Of a stretch of 64,000 nucleotides of DNA, positions 51,311 through 61,776 are shown piece by piece. Each line of letters starts with the position of its first letter. Position 1 is the first letter of the stretch. Origin of the DNA: Vibrio pectenicida (lineage in GTDB: Bacteria > Pseudomonadota > Gammaproteobacteria > Enterobacterales > Vibrionaceae); contig AP024889.1 in assembly GCA_024347015.1 (NCBI GenBank), forward strand, positions 1,426,001 through 1,490,000, read 5' to 3'. The translations under genes were made by a program, and so were the position numbers. The notes below the pieces were generated by a model, which saw only the letters and a list, made by a program, of their open reading frames with translations, did no database searches and was not told where the DNA came from.

Positions 51311-52843
51311 TTACATACTAGGTAAGAGCTTTTCGGGCAAGAGATGATTATGAACAGCAAGTAGAAGCAGATTATTCGCTTGTTCAATATCTGGTGCAAA
51401 ATAGCGGTCTTTATCGTAGAAAGGTACTTTTTCACGCAGAATGTGTTTTGCTTGCTCGACTTTGGTGGATGATTTATTGGGAGCTCTGAAATCAAGACCC
51501 TGAGCAGCCGCGAGATATTCTACTGCTAATATGCCGCGTGTATTTTCAGCCATGTCACTTAACCGCCTAGCAGCAAAGGTTGCCATTGATACGTGGTCTT
51601 CTTGATTTGCTGAGGTTGGTAAGCTATCTACCGATGCTGGGTGAGCAAAGGTTTTATTTTCGCTTGCTAAAGCCGCTGATGTTACCTGAGCGATCATAAA
51701 ACCAGAGTTGACTCCCCCGTTATCAACTAAGAAAGGAGGCAGTTTACTCAGCGCACTATCGATGAGCAAGGCCATGCGCCTTTCCGATAAACTGCCTATT
51801 TCTGCAATGGCAAGGGCAAGATTATCTGCAGCCATAGCGACAGGCTCTGCATGGAAATTTCCTCCTGAAATAATATCCCCATCGTCAGCAAAAACCAGAG
51901 GGTTGTCAGAAACAGCATTTGCTTCAACTTCTAGAATATCAGCAGAGTTGCGGATTTGTTGCAGGCAAGCTCCCATGACTTGTGGTTGGCAGCGAAGTGA
52001 ATAAGGATCTTGTACTTTTTCACAGCTGGTGTGTGAATCACCAATATCGCTTTTCGCGTCCAGAAGTTCTCGGTAGGCGAAAGCGGCATCCATTTGTCCA
52101 CGATGCCCACGGACTCTATGAATTCGGGGATCAAAGGGACGACGACTTCCTAGCGCCGCTTCTACAGACATGGCACCGCATGTAATTGCTGATGCAAATA
52201 AGTCTTCAGCTGCAAAGAGTCCCTGCAAGGCAAAAGCGGTTGAGGCTTGAGTGCCATTCAGTAATGCTAAACCTTCTTTAGGGGCTAATGTGATGGGCTC
52301 AAGCCCCGCAATTTTGAGTGCTTCAAGCCCTGAAATGATTTTGCCATTGTGGCGTGCTTGACCTTCGCCAAGCAATACAGTGCTCATATGTGCTAGGGGA
52401 GCGAGATCGCCAGATGCACCAACGGAACCTTTTTTAGGCACACAGGGATAGACCTCAGAATTGACCAAGTCTATCAACGCTTGTATGACAGAAAGTCTGA
52501 TTCCGGAGAACCCCCGAGCAAGACTGTTGATTTTTAGTACCATCATTAAGCATACGGTTTCATCCGTCATATATTCACCAATACCAGCAGCATGGGAGAG
52601 AACGATACTTTTTTGCAGTGTTTCTAAATCTTGGGGTTCAATACGAGTGTTGGCGAGTAGGCCAAAACCAGTGTTAATACCATAAACAGTTCTGTTTTCT
52701 GCAATGACCTGTTCAACAATTTTGGTACTTTCGTCAATAGCAGGTATCGCTTCTGGGTCGAGAGATAGTTTGAACGACGAACGAGTTATATGACGTAGTT
52801 GTTTTAAGCTAATACAGCCTGGTTTTAGCGTTAAATTAAACAT
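51311..52843 (-). CDS. hutH: Histidine ammonia-lyase
   Basis: Deaminates histidine to urocanate, first step of histidine use. 510 aa from ATG 52843; AGGAAG precedes it, so the seven extra codons of the open frame are dropped. The autocatalytic MIO triad Ala-Ser-Gly is at 143-145 within [14 protein letters not shown], the expected position, and GINTGFG and [15 protein letters not shown] are conserved. Last gene of the leftward hut operon, 27 nt behind hutU. Confidence 0.96.
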   Translation of the reverse strand: MFNLTLKPGCISLKQLRHITRSSFKLSLDPEAIPAIDESTKIVEQVIAENRTVYGINTGFGLLANTRIEPQDLETLQKSIVLSHAAGIGEYMTDETVCLMMVLKINSLARGFSGIRLSVIQALIDLVNSEVYPCVPKKGSVGASGDLAPLAHMSTVLLGEGQARHNGKIISGLEALKIAGLEPITLAPKEGLALLNGTQASTAFALQGLFAAEDLFASAITCGAMSVEAALGSRRPFDPRIHRVRGHRGQMDAAFAYRELLDAKSDIGDSHTSCEKVQDPYSLRCQPQVMGACLQQIRNSADILEVEANAVSDNPLVFADDGDIISGGNFHAEPVAMAADNLALAIAEIGSLSERRMALLIDSALSKLPPFLVDNGGVNSGFMIAQVTSAALASENKTFAHPASVDSLPTSANQEDHVSMATFAARRLSDMAENTRGILAVEYLAAAQGLDFRAPNKSSTKVEQAKHILREKVPFYDKDRYFAPDIEQANNLLLLAVHNHLLPEKLLPSM

Positions 52844-52870
52844 TTTTATACTTCCTTGCTTCAACCTTGA

Positions 52871-54568
52871 TTATTTAAGTTTGCTCAATTCTTCATTGAG
52901 CATAGGCAGGTCTAACTTTTGATTTGCGGCGCATTGCTTAGCTATATCATAACCAGCATCAGCATGACGCATGACTCCTGTTGCTGGATCATTGTGTAGA
53001 ACGCGTGAGATACGTTGCGAAGCATCATCACTACCATCGCAACAAATTACCATTCCTGAATGCTGTGAAAAGCCCATACCAACGCCTCCACCATGATGGA
53101 GTGAAACCCAGGTTGCACCTCCCGCTGTATTAAGTAGAGCATTGAGTAAAGGCCAGTCTGATACAGCATCTGAACCATCCATCATGCCTTCAGTTTCTCG
53201 GTTGGGGCTGGCAACGGAACCTGAGTCTAGATGGTCTCTACCAATGACGATCGGCGCTTTAAGTTCTCCATTTTTAACCATTTGATTGAATGCTTGGCCT
53301 AAGCGTTCTCTATCCTTGAGGCCCACCCAACAAATTCGTGCTGGCAAACCTTGAAATTGAATACGTTCACGCGCCATATCTAGCCAATTATGTAGATGTG
53401 GATTATCGGGGATCAGCTCTTTCACTTTTTGATCGGTTTTATATATATCCTCAGGGTCTCCGGATAACGCAGCCCAGCGGAAAGGTCCAATACCTTCACA
53501 AAATAGGGGTCTTATATAAGCAGGGACAAAACCTGGGAAATCAAAAGCATTATCGACACCTTCTTCAAGTGCCATTTGGCGAATATTATTGCCATAGTCA
53601 AGCGTTGCCGCCCCCCTTTCTTGCAGTTCAAGCATGGCTCTTACTTGAATCGCCATGGACTCCTTAGCAGCTTTTACTACAGCCGCTTGATCTTTTTGGC
53701 GCATTTCTGAAGCGTGATTCATGGACCACCCAATAGGTAGATACCCATTAAGTGGATCATGAGCAGAGGTCTGATCAGTAACTACGTCAGGGGTGATGTT
53801 CCGTTCAACAAGTTCAGGGAATACATCAGCTGAATTAGCATATAATCCCACTGAAATTGGACATTCTGATTCATAAATAATGGCGAGTGCTTCATCAAGG
53901 CTAGTGGCTTTTTTATCAACATAACCAGTACGTAAACGATAGTCGATACGTGATTCATCACATTCAACAGCTATCATGGAAAATCCTGCCATGGTAGCGG
54001 CAAGAGGTTGTGCTCCGCCCATACCACCGAGGCCACCAGTGATTACCCAGCGTCCTTTAGCGTTTCCGCCGAAGTGTTTTTTGGCAACAGAGACAAAAGT
54101 TTCATAGGTGCCTTGGACAATACCTTGTGAACCAATATAGATCCAGCTTCCTGCCGTCATCTGGCCGTACATCATTAGACCTTGTCTATCTAATTCGTTG
54201 AAATGCTCCCAGTTAGCCCAATGAGGTACAATGTTGGAGTTAGCAATTAGAACCCTTGGGGCATTGCTATGTGTTGGGAAAACGCCAACTGGTTTACCGG
54301 ATTGAATTAATAATGTTTGGTCTTCTTCAAGTCTCTCAAGCACTTCTACGATTTTGTCGAAGCATTCCCAATTTCGCGCAGCACGTCCTATGCCACCATA
54401 CACAACTAGTGAGTGTGGATGTTCTGCAACGTCAGGATCTAGGTTATTCATCAGCATACGAAGTGGTGCTTCAGTCAACCATGATTTCGCTCTAAGTTTG
54501 GTTCCTTGAGGGGCGCGTATAGTACGGCTAGTATCGAGGCGCATATCTTCAACTTGACGTTCCGTCAT
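52871..54568 (-). CDS. hutU: Urocanate hydratase
   Basis: NAD-dependent enzyme converting urocanate to imidazolonepropionate. 565 aa from ATG 54568, which has AAGGAG 7 nt upstream; the open frame extends 19 codons further without support. Diagnostic blocks include [16 protein letters not shown] near the N-terminus, [17 protein letters not shown] for NAD binding, the [14 protein letters not shown] segment with its active-site region, and [17 protein letters not shown] near the C-terminus. Fourth of five genes of the hut operon; a 92-nt gap with a perfect hairpin separates it from hutG. Confidence 0.96.
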   Translation of the reverse strand: MTERQVEDMRLDTSRTIRAPQGTKLRAKSWLTEAPLRMLMNNLDPDVAEHPHSLVVYGGIGRAARNWECFDKIVEVLERLEEDQTLLIQSGKPVGVFPTHSNAPRVLIANSNIVPHWANWEHFNELDRQGLMMYGQMTAGSWIYIGSQGIVQGTYETFVSVAKKHFGGNAKGRWVITGGLGGMGGAQPLAATMAGFSMIAVECDESRIDYRLRTGYVDKKATSLDEALAIIYESECPISVGLYANSADVFPELVERNITPDVVTDQTSAHDPLNGYLPIGWSMNHASEMRQKDQAAVVKAAKESMAIQVRAMLELQERGAATLDYGNNIRQMALEEGVDNAFDFPGFVPAYIRPLFCEGIGPFRWAALSGDPEDIYKTDQKVKELIPDNPHLHNWLDMARERIQFQGLPARICWVGLKDRERLGQAFNQMVKNGELKAPIVIGRDHLDSGSVASPNRETEGMMDGSDAVSDWPLLNALLNTAGGATWVSLHHGGGVGMGFSQHSGMVICCDGSDDASQRISRVLHNDPATGVMRHADAGYDIAKQCAANQKLDLPMLNEELSKLK

Positions 54569-54613
54569 TAGTAAACTCCTTTTATTTCCAGTTATTTGGT
54601 TTGAAAACAGCCG

Positions 54614-54636
54614 ACACAAAAGCATGACTTTTGTGT
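54614..54636. promoter_or_regulatory. Perfect hairpin in the hutG-hutU gap
   Basis: ACACAAAAG and CTTTTGTGT form a 9-bp stem with a CATGA loop, in the 92-nt spacer of the hut mRNA. No T-run follows in the direction of transcription, so it is more likely an mRNA-stability or processing element than a terminator. Confidence 0.5.
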
Positions 54637-54661
54637 AAAAGGGCCGCTAAATCGTTATTGG

Positions 54662-55660
54662 TTATTTTTCAGAAAAGGCGTTAGCTATATCCCAACAAAG
54701 CCTTGCTGCAAGGCGTGCGGTTTGGCTGTCGACATCGTAAGTTGGGTTGTATTCAGCAATATCAGCGATAACTAACTTTTCTTTGTAATGTAAGACCCTA
54801 TCCAGAAACAGTGCCATTGTATCCATACTGACTCCTCTCGCAGCTGGTGCACTCACACCAGGTGCAGTAGAAGCTGGGAATACGTCAAGGTCGATCGTGA
54901 GGTAGATATAATCACAGTTATCGATAAAATGTTGTAGTTGAGTAAGATGATATATGTGATTTAGATGTGCGAGATCTTTATCTTCCACAAACCAAACATT
55001 GAGCTCTTTAGCTCGTTCAAAAAGAGCCTGGGTATTACTTGCTCGACTGACGCCTAAGCATGCATAGTGGAATGGCCAATCATGCTTTATGCAGTAGTCA
55101 TGAATCTGATTAAATGGTGTTCCTGAACTAGGTTTGACTTCTGTGTTGTTGCTTTCAAATGTTCGAAGATCGAAGTGAGCATCGAAATTAATAATACCAA
55201 TCTTAGGTGCTTTAACTGGGTTGAGGTATTCAAAATGGCGTGCGAGTCCCAAAAATGAGGCCCATGCGACTTCATGACCTCCACCCAAAGTGATCACAGG
55301 GGTAGAGTGAAGTGCTGCTGCAATGACATCAGCGCATTCTGACTGGTACTGTTCGAGTAGATCGTCTTCACAGATTATGTTACCAAGATCAATCACTGTA
55401 CTTTCTTTGTGCCAAGCCATATTTGCTAGTGCGCGTCGAATTAAATCCGGAGCTTTTCGTGCTCCAATTCTACCCTTATTCCGAGCAACTCCGGCATCAC
55501 AAGCAAAACCTAATATACTCACCGCATTATGATATGGTTCTAGATCTTTGACTTGCAATTGTTTAATTATGTGGTGAACACGCTTTCCCAAAGCGCCATC
55601 TTCTTGATCATGGCGCCCTTGCCAATGGAACTCTTGGTTCGTTGTCGGTAGTTTAGACAT
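54662..55660 (-). CDS. hutG: Formimidoylglutamase
   Basis: Manganese hydrolase of the arginase family that converts N-formimino-glutamate to glutamate and formamide, last step of histidine use. 332 aa from ATG 55660, with GGAGAAG 6 nt upstream; this start lies inside the hutI end (8-nt overlap). Mn ligands are visible in [18 protein letters not shown] and LTIDLDVFP, and [11 protein letters not shown] is conserved. It identifies the direct, one-step HutG route rather than the HutF route. Confidence 0.95.
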   Translation of the reverse strand: MSKLPTTNQEFHWQGRHDQEDGALGKRVHHIIKQLQVKDLEPYHNAVSILGFACDAGVARNKGRIGARKAPDLIRRALANMAWHKESTVIDLGNIICEDDLLEQYQSECADVIAAALHSTPVITLGGGHEVAWASFLGLARHFEYLNPVKAPKIGIINFDAHFDLRTFESNNTEVKPSSGTPFNQIHDYCIKHDWPFHYACLGVSRASNTQALFERAKELNVWFVEDKDLAHLNHIYHLTQLQHFIDNCDYIYLTIDLDVFPASTAPGVSAPAARGVSMDTMALFLDRVLHYKEKLVIADIAEYNPTYDVDSQTARLAARLCWDIANAFSEK

Positions 55661-56891
55661 GATCAACTTCTCCATTTACCACTCGAGCTGACAGCCGTTT
55701 TATTCCCTGCTGATAGCTAAAATCTGCTGGATGTTCGACATCCCAAATCGCAATATCAGCATCAAATCCAGCTTTGAGTTGCCCTTTCGTACAGCCAAAC
55801 CCTAGGGCTTTGGCTGCATTAGAGGTCACTCCACGTAATGTTTCTTCAGGTGTTAAGCCAAAAAGTGTACACCCCATATTCATCATCATAGTCAAATCTG
55901 AGAAAGGTGAAGTGCCTGGGTTCATATCAGTTGCGATTGCCATTGGAATGTTATGCTGGCGTAACAGTTCGATTGGAGGGAGTTGGGTTTCTCGAAGGAA
56001 ATAGAAAGCACCAGGCAATAAGGTTGCAACAGTGCCAGACTTTGCTAATGCTTTGACACCTTGTTGATCAAGGTACTCGATATGGTCAGCCGATAAGCCT
56101 CCATATTGCGCAGTTAGCATAGTTCCACCTAAGTTTGATAGCTGCTCTGTATGACCTTTAACATTTAGGCCATACTGCTTTGCGGTACTAAATACTTTTT
56201 CAGTTTGCTCTAGGCTAAACCCAATAGATTCACAGAAAACGTCGACACAAGAAGCGAGATTTTCTTCAGCTACCAATGGGATAATCTCTTGACATATAAG
56301 CTGAATATAGTCATTAGGCTTACCTTGATATTCAGGCGGAACGGCATGCGCAGCGAGCAAAGTTGTTACAACATTAACTTTGCGATGATCCTGCAATGCT
56401 TTTGCAGCGCGTAACATTTTAACTTCATCTTTTACCGTTAAACCATAACCGGATTTGACTTCAACCGTGGTGACACCGGATCGAATCAAGCCATCGAGGC
56501 GAGGAAGTGCAAGATCAATTAATTGATTTTCAGATGTTAGTCTCGTTGCCCTTACTGTGGAAAGAATACCACCCCCTTGTTTTGCAATATCTGAATAAGG
56601 TACACCATTTAGGCGCATCTCAAATTCATTAGCTCGATTGCCAGCATAGATAAGGTGAGTGTGGCAATCTATAAAGCCAGGCGTAACAAGTTTGTTTTGG
56701 CAATCATAAGTTCTGGTATGCATTGGAATTTGAGAAGGTAGCGCTTCTACTTTTCCCGATTTAATGTATAAATCAGTCGGATTAGAAATTGTGTACCCAT
56801 GTTCACCAGATACCATGGTAACTAATCGGGCATTGGTTAATAACAACTCTTGATTCTTTGTATGAGGGGGGGAGATGGTACTACCATGCAT
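55653..56891 (-). CDS. hutI: Imidazolonepropionase
   Basis: Metal-dependent amidohydrolase opening imidazolone-5-propionate to formimino-glutamate. 412 aa. Metal motif [15 protein letters not shown], substrate region [10 protein letters not shown], then [10 protein letters not shown] and [10 protein letters not shown]. An ATG 15 nt upstream (56906) has no ribosome-binding site and lies 10 bp from the operator, whereas ATG 56891 has GGATG before it; I take 56891. Overlaps hutG by 8 nt. First enzyme gene after hutC, downstream of a HutC operator. Confidence 0.95.
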   Translation of the reverse strand: MHGSTISPPHTKNQELLLTNARLVTMVSGEHGYTISNPTDLYIKSGKVEALPSQIPMHTRTYDCQNKLVTPGFIDCHTHLIYAGNRANEFEMRLNGVPYSDIAKQGGGILSTVRATRLTSENQLIDLALPRLDGLIRSGVTTVEVKSGYGLTVKDEVKMLRAAKALQDHRKVNVVTTLLAAHAVPPEYQGKPNDYIQLICQEIIPLVAEENLASCVDVFCESIGFSLEQTEKVFSTAKQYGLNVKGHTEQLSNLGGTMLTAQYGGLSADHIEYLDQQGVKALAKSGTVATLLPGAFYFLRETQLPPIELLRQHNIPMAIATDMNPGTSPFSDLTMMMNMGCTLFGLTPEETLRGVTSNAAKALGFGCTKGQLKAGFDADIAIWDVEHPADFSYQQGIKRLSARVVNGEVDHV

Positions 56892-56915
56892 CTTATGTTC
56901 ATCCATTAATTAAAA

Positions 56916-56925
56916 TGTATATACA
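56916..56925. promoter_or_regulatory. HutC operator upstream of hutI
   Basis: TGTATATACA, a perfect 10-bp palindrome flanked by A on each side, is the core of known HutC operators (TTGTATATACAA). It sits between hutC and hutI, so HutC would repress the hutIGUH unit from here; urocanate would relieve repression. Confidence 0.8.
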
Positions 56926-56999
56926 AATAATCATTCAAGTCTAGAATTTGATCAAGATAATTGTTGAAAAAATGTGATCGCCAAGAAGAATGTTAACAA

Positions 57000-57713
57000 C
57001 TAGATGAGTAGTACTTTAGAGCTTAGTTTGTAACGTGTTCCTGGATGGTATAATAGAGCCGAACTGACTAGCTTGTCATCACTCCATGTTCTGCGATTGA
57101 GTAATAGGCAAGGCTCATTCAATCCTAATTTTAATGCAGCTCGGACATGATCGCATGCAGCAATGGCTTCAACCGTGTGTTCTATTGCACTTAGCGGACA
57201 GTTATCCGATAGATATTGATTAGGTGTCATTTGGGTAAAATCTTGACTGAGATAATCTGGAGCATAAAGGCTATTGATCCATCGAAGTTCATACTGTATT
57301 GGAGATTTATCTTCTAAGTGTATGATTTCACTATAAAAAACATGACTATTTAGCATTACTCCCAGCTTAGTAGCAATCGAGTCATCGGCCAGTAAAGCTA
57401 TTTGCTTAATCACTTTACTCGAATAATGTTTTCCACGAAGCTTGACTTCATCAGCGATGTTTTGAATATCTATTAAAGGAGATTCTGCTTTATCATCTGC
57501 GACACATACAAAGGTGCCCAGTCTGGGTCTTCTTTGAAGTTTTCCTTCTGCTACCAGATCACGCACTGCCTTGTTAACAGTCATTCGGCTGACTTTAAAG
57601 TATTTAGTAAGCTCCAGTTCTGTAGGAATACGGTGCCCAACAGGCCATTGTGCTGACTCAATCTTATTCGCAATATACTGCTTTATTTGAAGGTATAAAG
57701 GTGCTTGATTCAT
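57000..57713 (-). CDS. hutC: Histidine utilisation repressor HutC (GntR family)
   Basis: 237-aa GntR/HutC-family repressor, inducer urocanate. The winged helix has GHRIPTELELTKYFKVSRMT then VNKAVRDLVAEG and RRPRLGTFV; the C-terminal UTRA effector domain has VFYSEIIHLEDKSPIQYELRW. It lies upstream of hutI on the same strand with a HutC operator in the 108-nt gap and a second, weaker operator in front of itself, consistent with autoregulation. Confidence 0.94.
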   Translation of the reverse strand: MNQAPLYLQIKQYIANKIESAQWPVGHRIPTELELTKYFKVSRMTVNKAVRDLVAEGKLQRRPRLGTFVCVADDKAESPLIDIQNIADEVKLRGKHYSSKVIKQIALLADDSIATKLGVMLNSHVFYSEIIHLEDKSPIQYELRWINSLYAPDYLSQDFTQMTPNQYLSDNCPLSAIEHTVEAIAACDHVRAALKLGLNEPCLLLNRRTWSDDKLVSSALLYHPGTRYKLSSKVLLI

Positions 57714-57734
57714 CGTGATTTATCTAATTATTAT

Positions 57735-57746
57735 TTGACTATACAA
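57735..57746. promoter_or_regulatory. Likely HutC operator upstream of hutC
   Basis: On the leftward strand TTGTATAGTCAA matches TTGTATATACAA at 10 of 12 positions, 22 bp before the hutC ATG; probably autoregulatory. Confidence 0.6.
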
Positions 57747-57879
57747 ATGTTGATTGATTTTGGAAAAAATTGCAACTCTAGTTATTTAACGATTACTGAT
57801 ACATTGGTAGAAATTACTTGCGGTTGAACTGTAATGCATGCTAGTAAAGCATTAATTATTATCATAAAAAGGGAAAACT

Positions 57880-58623
57880 ATGTTTGGTCAGTTAAAAGCG
57901 TCATTGGGTATTGGTGCTGCAAAAGTCGATACTATTCTAAATAGCATTTCTTATGTTCAAGGAGATACGCTACAAGGTTCGATGAATATCTATGGTGGCG
58001 ACGTTGATCAGCAGGTTGATGCTATTAATTTAAAACTTTGTACTGAAGTTAAAGTAGAAAGTGAAGATGGAACAAGTTACCAACATTTTACTCTTGGAAC
58101 ACTTCAGGCCGTCCAACCTTTTACTATTCAAGCCAATCAAAATAAGCAAGTACCATTTCAATTTAAACTTGAACCAGAAACGCCCATAACAGCCCTGAGC
58201 GCCTTAAAAAATCAATGTCAGGTTTGGCTAGAAACGAGTCTTGATATTGATTTCGCTATTGACCCTAAAGATCGAGATTTTTTGGAAATCAAACCTTTGC
58301 CAGCAGTTGCTAAACTTATTACTGGCGTTGAAGATTCAGGTTTTACAATGGTGAAAGCCGATGTTGAAAAAGGTTATCTAAAAGGCAGTAACTTTTCGTC
58401 AAAGTCGGGTTGTTATCAAGAAATTGAATTTAGAAATAATGGTCTGATTAATAAAAAAGAGATTGAATTATCTTTTATTCTCGATGCTGATGTCATTCAC
58501 TGCCTCGCTGAGGTTGATCGCTCGTTGAGTTTTCGAGGAGACCAATACATTTCGTTCTCGTTAAATAGAAACGCAACAGATGCAGAAATACGCTCTGCAT
58601 TAAGTCGGATACTATCGGTTTAA
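57880..58623 (+). CDS. Spo0M/SpoOM-family arrestin-fold protein
   Basis: 247-aa cytoplasmic protein of the SpoOM family, named for sporulation-control protein Spo0M of Bacillus but widespread in non-sporulating bacteria. The N-terminal block SLGIGAAKVDTILNSISYVQGDTLQGS and the beta-rich body with VPFQFKLEPETPITAL are typical; arrestin-like fold. The function in Vibrio is unknown. The RBS is AAAAGGGAAAACT. The stop overlaps the convergent barrel gene by 4 nt. Confidence 0.9.
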   Translation: MFGQLKASLGIGAAKVDTILNSISYVQGDTLQGSMNIYGGDVDQQVDAINLKLCTEVKVESEDGTSYQHFTLGTLQAVQPFTIQANQNKQVPFQFKLEPETPITALSALKNQCQVWLETSLDIDFAIDPKDRDFLEIKPLPAVAKLITGVEDSGFTMVKADVEKGYLKGSNFSSKSGCYQEIEFRNNGLINKKEIELSFILDADVIHCLAEVDRSLSFRGDQYISFSLNRNATDAEIRSALSRILSV

Positions 58624-59618
58624 GGAGTTTCTGGTTCAAGGTTATCTACTGAACCAAAAAGGTATCGGTATCCAATGCCAAATGCGATATCGGTACTGTT
58701 ATCAGCGTTAAACATATTTTCTATTGCTGTCAACTCTATCGCTGAGTTTTCCATTTGGTATCGATATCCGAAGGTAAACTCAGTCGAAGGTTTGGAAAAC
58801 TCATCGTCACCACCTGAGACACCTTCATGTACAGCAAGTTGTCCTATAAGGTGGTGTTTTTCAGAAAATTGGTATCGGTAGCTACTGCCAATAGTCCAAG
58901 TACTAGAACGATATGGCATACTTTTAAACACAGTTGGTGTATTTCGGAAAGTTAAAGCTAATATAGCGTCTAGTGAATGTTTATCTCTGCGATAACCATA
59001 GTTGACTTGGATACCTTGTTCAAACTCAGAAGATGAAAAGATACCGTGATGAGTATTGTTATAATATAGAGATAGACCAGCAGACAGACCATGGTGTTTT
59101 TTTGTCATCAATTGGTATTGCAAATAGCTGGTAAGAGCGTGACTGAGACTTTCACTGCGAAAATTTTCAAGTTCAATACCATATGCTGGAATATCGATAA
59201 TGAAGCGGTCATTGTTTACGTCTTCACGCCCATTTTGATCGATGTTAAACCAATCATGGAAAGAAGTTGTTAGTCGGTCCAAGTGATTATTACCGGCATA
59301 GTTCCATCGATAATTCATTTCAAGCTGCCAGTCTTGATGCAGTTGCCATTTCCCACCAATTGCTATTTGGTTTTGATAGTAATCGAGTTCATAGTCTGGA
59401 GTCACTGCCCAGATACTGGAAATTGTTCCTGTTCCATAAGCCTCAACTTGGTTTTCGTTCAATGAGAATCCAGACCGGAGTTGAGGAGACAAACTGTTAG
59501 TATGAAAGGGTGACTGGGTATAACTTTGTACCGGACCATAATCATTATGCGTTGATGCATTTCCAGCAATTGTCAGTACTGCAAGATAAAAAAAGCAAAA
59601 CGTCTTTATGCCATTCAT
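58620..59618 (-). CDS. Predicted outer-membrane beta-barrel protein (possibly DUF3187)
   Basis: 332-aa exported protein: signal peptide (TFCFFYLAVLTIAGNAS) then regularly alternating strands with aromatic girdles (WQLEMNYRWNYAG, GLSAGLSLYYNNT, GIQVNYGYRRDKHSLDAILAL, STEFTFGYRYQM, DIAFGIGYRYLFG), as expected of an outer-membrane barrel. I associate this pattern with DUF3187, from memory. No channel or enzyme motif is visible. Monocistronic. Confidence 0.78.
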   Translation of the reverse strand: MNGIKTFCFFYLAVLTIAGNASTHNDYGPVQSYTQSPFHTNSLSPQLRSGFSLNENQVEAYGTGTISSIWAVTPDYELDYYQNQIAIGGKWQLHQDWQLEMNYRWNYAGNNHLDRLTTSFHDWFNIDQNGREDVNNDRFIIDIPAYGIELENFRSESLSHALTSYLQYQLMTKKHHGLSAGLSLYYNNTHHGIFSSSEFEQGIQVNYGYRRDKHSLDAILALTFRNTPTVFKSMPYRSSTWTIGSSYRYQFSEKHHLIGQLAVHEGVSGGDDEFSKPSTEFTFGYRYQMENSAIELTAIENMFNADNSTDIAFGIGYRYLFGSVDNLEPETP

Positions 59619-59728
59619 AATGCCTATTCTAATTCTTATATGACTGCTATAAGGTTAGCTTAGGTTATTGACGTTTGCTTAATTGGTTTTTTATAAATAG
59701 CCATTTGGATTGGCTATTTATTTGTGAA

Positions 59729-60502
59729 TCAGGCAGCACTTAGATGAGTAGTGATGTATGGCTGCCAAGCGTTTTGATAAAGAGCTTTAGATTCTGTTCT
59801 CATTGAGCGAATTTGCGCTAGTTCAAATTCACTTAGGATACGGTTTTGCAATGCTGCCTGACGTTCAATCGTTTGGATACTTTCATAAAGATCATGCTCT
59901 GGCCCATTCTTAACATCAGCAATAGCTTTAAGGTGTAATTGCACTTCCGCGACAAGATTAGTTTTAGGCAACTGAACAAGCAAATTAAGATCGCGGTAAC
60001 CTGAAGCTGCTGGTTTTTTGAAACGATTTTTAACTTTCACTAAAGTAGTTTCACGATTAAGAACTTCATACACAGACATCAGGCTTTCAATATCATTTGC
60101 AACTATGGTTGCACGAGCAAGATCAGTGATACGTTCTGTCTGACCATTAAGTTCATGGATGATTTTTTCACTTGCTCGTTGGGCAGATTTGATACCAGAA
60201 AAGCTCGCATTGGTTGATGTCAACATAGCCGCACTTTTACAGATCATTTCAAGTTCAGCTTGAGCTTGATGCGCTTTGCTGTAGAGCACATCAAAATCAG
60301 TATAGGGTTGAATTGGAGTTGTGGACATGGTTTGAACACTGTATAAGCCACTGAGATTATGTTTGAATGCTTTAGAACAAACTTGATTTTGGTCGATAGA
60401 GCATTTCTGCTCAGTGTCTTGTGTGGTCTGAACGGAGGCGAAAGCAGGTGCACGACTGAGCATTAAAAGCATCAGTGCAGTTGTTCGCAAAAATAAGCTC
60501 AT
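59729..60502 (-). CDS. relV: RelV-type small alarmone synthetase with N-terminal signal-like sequence
   Basis: 257-aa RelA/SpoT-like synthetase making (p)ppGpp from GTP/GDP and ATP, without hydrolase or regulatory domains. The five residues reported as essential in V. cholerae RelV (Lys107, Asp129, Arg132, Leu150, Glu188) appear here as Lys105, Asp127, Arg130, Leu148 and Glu186, a constant offset of 2. Motifs: KSAQRASEKI, ITDLARATIV, KKPAASGYRDLN and EVQLHLKAI. Residues 1-22 look like a Sec signal peptide ending APAFA-S, surprising for a cytoplasmic reaction. Monocistronic. Confidence 0.9.
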   Translation of the reverse strand: MSLFLRTTALMLLMLSRAPAFASVQTTQDTEQKCSIDQNQVCSKAFKHNLSGLYSVQTMSTTPIQPYTDFDVLYSKAHQAQAELEMICKSAAMLTSTNASFSGIKSAQRASEKIIHELNGQTERITDLARATIVANDIESLMSVYEVLNRETTLVKVKNRFKKPAASGYRDLNLLVQLPKTNLVAEVQLHLKAIADVKNGPEHDLYESIQTIERQAALQNRILSEFELAQIRSMRTESKALYQNAWQPYITTHLSAA

Positions 60503-60818
60503 TTACTCTCCTTAGATTTGTAGCTACTTGGACAAAGGGAATATTAAAGGCTCTGGCCGCCAAGAGGTACTTATCTCTTTTATCTACATGTGGGAGGTTT
60601 TGGACAAAAACAACCTATTCAAAAATCATCAATGCAATTATTTGAAGTAAGCCTCATTAAGTTTGAATTACTTACATCCACATGCTGCATACTAAGTACA
60701 AACAATTATAGCCATATAACCTGAACCTAATCTGAACGATTAATACAGTTTAAGGGATACCACTAATCCAGTGTTTCATATAGGCTATGAAGCACAGAAA
60801 TGACGAAGGGTAGGTATA
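60503..60818. other. 316-bp gap between divergent relV and tpm
   Basis: Should carry two divergent promoters. I see AT-rich sequence and no small gene, terminator or recognisable operator. Confidence 0.45.
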
Positions 60819-61466
60819 ATGAAAGATGCAGAGTTTTGGCACAGTCGCTGGGCGGCAAATAAAATTGGCTTTCACCTTGAAGACGTAAATTCGCTACTTG
60901 TTCAGTACTGGCCTGAGACCAAACCTAGTAGTAAGGATAAGGTGTTTGTTCCCTTATGTGGTAAAACAGAAGATTTGGTCTGGCTCGCAACTAAGCACGA
61001 ACATATTCAAGGTGTTGAGTTGAGCGAAATAGCGGTTCGTTCTTTTTTCGCGGAGCATTTTTATATTCCAACGGTGATTACAGTTAATGGCCAACATGAC
61101 TTGTATCAGTTTGATGAGCTATCTATCTACACTGGAGATATTTTTACTGCACCGCTCGAACCTGCTGATATTATCTACGATCGTGCAGCATTAGTTGCTT
61201 TACCAGAATCTATGCGGGGTGGGTATGTTGAACGTGTTAAAAGCTTGCTCAAAGCTGGTGGAAGAATATTACTGATCACTACTGAGTATCAGCAAGAAGA
61301 AATGGCAGGCCCACCGTTCTCTGTAACTGAACAAGAAGTCAATAAACTGTTTTCAGAGTATAAAATTTCTAAGCTATACCGTGAAGATGCGGAACAAACG
61401 CATCCCAGAGTTATAAAGCACGGACTTTCAAGATTTGCTGAGGAAGTTTACTTAATTGAAAGCTAA
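60819..61466 (+). CDS. tpm: Thiopurine S-methyltransferase family protein
   Basis: 215-aa SAM-dependent methyltransferase. Characteristic text includes [19 protein letters not shown] at the N-terminus, [16 protein letters not shown] of the SAM site, and [19 protein letters not shown]. Bacterial Tpm methylates thiopurines and also selenium or tellurium oxyanion derivatives; the native substrate is unsettled. GGGTAGGTATA lies before the ATG. Followed by a long perfect hairpin. Confidence 0.93.
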   Translation: MKDAEFWHSRWAANKIGFHLEDVNSLLVQYWPETKPSSKDKVFVPLCGKTEDLVWLATKHEHIQGVELSEIAVRSFFAEHFYIPTVITVNGQHDLYQFDELSIYTGDIFTAPLEPADIIYDRAALVALPESMRGGYVERVKSLLKAGGRILLITTEYQQEEMAGPPFSVTEQEVNKLFSEYKISKLYREDAEQTHPRVIKHGLSRFAEEVYLIES

Positions 61467-61478
61467 GTTCTACTTTTT

Positions 61479-61517
61479 ACATCAAGTGAGTCAATATTTT
61501 TATGACTCACTTGATGT
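61479..61517 (+). terminator. 15-bp perfect hairpin after tpm
   Basis: ACATCAAGTGAGTCA and TGACTCACTTGATGT form a perfect 15-bp stem with a 9-base loop. The downstream T-run is poor (TAATGTTG). Confidence 0.65.
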
Positions 61518-61776
61518 TAATGTTGTAGATAGAAATCATTATTTATAAACCAATTATTTATTTCCTTATCGATTAAATTCAAAAAATCGTGCTGTAATTT
61601 TAAAATATTTACTCTAAATCCCATATTTAAATGAATTTTTTCTTTACCGTCATGGTCATATTTTAATAATAGTATCATTTTATTTTAATGTGATCTTAGA
61701 TGTTAAATAATTGTTGATGGATATTTTTGTTGCCAGTATATTTCATAATGTAATAATAATTAAAATTAGAGAAATC
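61518..61776. other. AT-rich leader of the cytolysin gene
   Basis: 259 bp of very AT-rich sequence between the tpm hairpin and the cytolysin start. It should contain the cytolysin promoter. I see no clear regulator site and no other gene. Confidence 0.45.
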
